Assembly (NCBI GenBank): GCA_964546355.1
Contig: CAZJJM010000006.1
Coordinates: 1 to 22,680, forward strand
Length of the DNA: 22,680 nt
Source of the DNA: JADLDV01 sp964546355
Lineage (GTDB): Bacteria; Patescibacteriota; Minisyncoccia; Phycocordibacterales; UBA9973
Direction of reading: 5' to 3'
The position numbers were made by a program, and so were the translations under genes. The first letter of the stretch is position 1; each line of letters opens with the position of its first letter. This document shows positions 21,731 to 22,680 of this stretch, piece after piece. A model generated the notes under the pieces. That model worked only from the letters and a program-made list of their open reading frames with translations. It was not told the DNA's origin and searched no databases.

Positions 21731-22342
21731 ATGAAAAAGGTGCTCATTACAGGTTTTTTACCATTTGCTCAGTACAAGTATAATCCTACGCAAGATATGG
21801 CAAATTATCTTCACGGAACTACTCTTTGTGATGCAGAAGTTATTGGTGTTGTATTGCCATGTACGTATCATGAACCATACGAGACATTGTCTCGGATTAT
21901 CGATCAAGAAAAACCTGACGTTATTATAAACACAGGATTGTCTTCATCAGCAAAAGGTGTGCGTTTTGAAACAAGATTTCAAAACATAATGAATGGAAAA
22001 TATCCTGACACAAATGGATACAGTCCAAAAAATCTTCCCATTGTAGCTGATGGTCAGTCTCATGTAGAGATAGATCTTAGAAATGATATTCTTTTGCGTA
22101 TTCGTGACGAGTATATCCCTACAGAGGTTTCAGAAGATTCAGAAGGTTTTATCTGTAATTCACTGGGATATCTTGTTGCTAAAAAGATTCAAGATGAACA
22201 ATTGGAAATTAAACATTTTTTTATTCATGTTCCGTGGACAGATGACTATAAAAAGATGGTAAAAATTTCAGATGATAAGATATTTTTGAAACGATTTGAT
22301 TTTTATAAAACTATTGAATTATTGGTACGATACACTGCGTAA
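21731..22342 (+). CDS. pcp: Pyroglutamyl peptidase I (C15 family)
   Basis: The enzyme removes N-terminal pyroglutamate from peptides in the cytoplasm. The 203-residue product begins MKKVLITGFLPFAQYKYNPT, matching the family's LxTGFxPF..NP start. The catalytic triad is visible: E80 in VRFETRFQNI, C142 in GFICNSLGYLV and H166 in FFIHVPW. PDVIINTGLSS and YPDTNGYSPKNLPIVADG correspond to the loops around the active site. Length is typical (200-215). It has its own consensus promoter and a terminator 6 nt after the stop. No other peptidase or glutamine-cyclisation gene lies nearby. Confidence 0.88.
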   Translation: MKKVLITGFLPFAQYKYNPTQDMANYLHGTTLCDAEVIGVVLPCTYHEPYETLSRIIDQEKPDVIINTGLSSSAKGVRFETRFQNIMNGKYPDTNGYSPKNLPIVADGQSHVEIDLRNDILLRIRDEYIPTEVSEDSEGFICNSLGYLVAKKIQDEQLEIKHFFIHVPWTDDYKKMVKISDDKIFLKRFDFYKTIELLVRYTA

Positions 22343-22348
22343 TATTTT

Positions 22349-22375
22349 AAAAGCTGGACACTGTTCAGCTTTTTT
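22349..22375 (+). terminator. pcp terminator
   Basis: Stem AAAAGCTGGA (22349-22358) with TTCAGCTTTT (22364-22373), one wobble, loop CACTG, followed by T's, 6 nt after the pcp stop. Confidence 0.85.
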
Positions 22376-22393
22376 ATTTTGGCATACATAAGG

Positions 22394-22422
22394 TTGAAAT
22401 TTCACCATAATTGGTGTATGAT
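22394..22422 (+). promoter_or_regulatory. tRNA-Gln promoter
   Basis: TTGAAA (22394-22399), 17-nt spacer, TATGAT (22417-22422); transcription should start near 22429, eight bases before the tRNA. The spacer contains CACCA-TAAT-TGGTG, a short palindrome. Confidence 0.7.
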
Positions 22423-22436
22423 ATTTGTGTTTATAT

Positions 22437-22507
22437 TGGGAGATCGTCTAATGGTAGGACAGAGGCCTTTGAAGCCTTTAATCGGGGTTCGAGTCCCTGT
22501 CTCCCAG
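22437..22507 (+). tRNA. tRNA-Gln (TTG)
   Basis: 71-nt cloverleaf: acceptor TGGGAGA/TCTCCCA (starting with U1, as usual for bacterial tRNA-Gln), D stem GTCT/GGAC, anticodon arm GAGGC-CTTTGAA-GCCTT with anticodon TTG, T arm CGGGG-TTCGAGT-CCCTG, discriminator G at 22507. CCA is not encoded. Confidence 0.95.
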
Positions 22508-22586
22508 CTTTCATATGCTAAGTCAGGTGACTGACATGCATACGGCACTATTCAGTCATGGCATACCTGCTGAGAGCAGTATTCAG
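22508..22586 (+). ncRNA. Structured tail between tRNA-Gln and its terminator
   Basis: About 79 nt lie between the tRNA end and the next terminator with no coding potential. It contains GTCAG-GTGA-CTGAC (a 5-bp stem on a GNRA tetraloop) and CTGCT-GAG-AGCAG, plus near-repeats of TATTCAG and GCATAC. It could be a small RNA released when the tRNA is processed, or just a trailer. No known family recognised. Confidence 0.3.
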
Positions 22587-22621
22587 AACAAAAAAGCACC
22601 CAAGTTGGGTGCTTTTTTGTT
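22587..22621. terminator. Strong bidirectional terminator
   Basis: A 17-base inverted repeat (22587-22603 with 22605-22621; GC core GCACCCAA/TTGGGTGC) flanked by A6 and T6 runs. It ends the tRNA-Gln transcript and probably a minus-strand gene entering from the right edge. Confidence 0.9.
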
Positions 22622-22629
22622 TGTATTTT

Positions 22630-22680
22630 TTATGCGAAGCAGATTTTCTTTTCTCTCATAATCAACTTACTTTTCATACA
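22630..22680 (-). CDS. Possible 3' end of a minus-strand gene (partial)
   Basis: An open frame on the minus strand enters from the right edge and ends with TAA at 22632-22630; the last residues read MKSKLIMREKKICFA. It is too short to identify. The only support is that a bidirectional terminator follows immediately, as expected for a gene end. Confidence 0.2.
   Translation of the reverse strand, partial: CMKSKLIMREKKICFA

Noticed and set aside
22395..22416. Operator at the tRNA-Gln promoter (TGAAATTTCA and CACCATAATTGGTG palindromes)
   Set aside because: Short AT-rich palindromes are common by chance here, and tRNA genes are rarely operator-controlled; kept only as a note in the promoter entry.
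1..22680. Alternative genetic code (UGA as Gly)
   Set aside because: UGA ends several genes at sensible places and Trp/Gly positions use standard codons.
1..22680. CRISPR arrays, insertion sequences, prophage or toxin-antitoxin pairs
   Set aside because: No regularly spaced repeats, transposase, integrase, phage structural genes or paired small toxin/antitoxin frames could be seen.

Overview
The window looks like an ordinary housekeeping stretch of a small, AT-rich bacterial genome, most likely a member of the Candidate Phyla Radiation (Patescibacteria), probably on the Parcubacteria side. This is inferred from several features together: compact proteins (DnaX of 344 residues without its zinc module, a Rel protein that stops after the TGS domain, a 53-residue L33), very few recognisable Shine-Dalgarno sequences, gene order unlike model phyla, and several short orphan proteins. 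UGA is used as a stop (for example at 12339-12341 and at the end of the gene finishing at 17494), so the UGA-Gly code of Gracilibacteria/SR1 does not apply. The tRNA genes do not encode CCA. No rRNA, CRISPR array, insertion sequence, prophage or plasmid module is visible.

Layout. 1-1040: the 5' part of a tRNA-Tyr gene (minus), rpmG (L33), tRNA-Trp and a DUF1801 protein that starts 9 nt after the tRNA. 1044-3245: a tyrosine-rich secreted protein, a SAM methyltransferase, then miaA (minus), whose start lies 5 nt after tRNA-Leu(CAA), itself a predicted MiaA substrate. 3246-3457 holds a structured element that looks derived from tRNA-Leu. 3458-6752: parB, rel (minus) and a small orphan. 6815-11447: topA (minus), a coiled-coil orphan, a membrane-anchored orphan (minus) and dprA (minus). 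11553-14603: an orphan, serS and an ftsQ/divIB-like gene. 14631-18577: a CapA-type phosphatase-like protein (minus), a dihydrouridine synthase, a possible degenerate 2H-phosphoesterase and dnaX. 18579-22680: a DedA protein (minus), an ABC-F ATPase (minus), a cold-shock protein with an approximately 80-nt leader, a STAS protein (minus), pyroglutamyl peptidase, tRNA-Gln(UUG) and a terminator at the right edge.

Themes. Translation and tRNA maturation dominate (four tRNAs, MiaA, Dus, SerRS, L33, ABC-F, Rel, cold-shock protein), followed by chromosome maintenance (ParB, TopA, DnaX, DprA) and envelope or division (FtsQ-like, DedA, CapA). Genes are mostly single units, often convergent, and separated by strong bidirectional hairpin terminators. 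Many start codons lie only 6-8 nt after a good -10 hexamer, which predicts leaderless mRNAs, while a minority (cold-shock gene, pcp, two orphans) have full -35/-10 promoters and real leaders.

I found no obviously new multi-gene system. The most interesting observations are the tRNA-CDS junctions (tRNA-Leu/miaA, tRNA-Trp/DUF1801), the tRNA-Leu-derived structured element at 3302-3373, the near-leaderless start architecture, and several housekeeping proteins that lack normally conserved parts.
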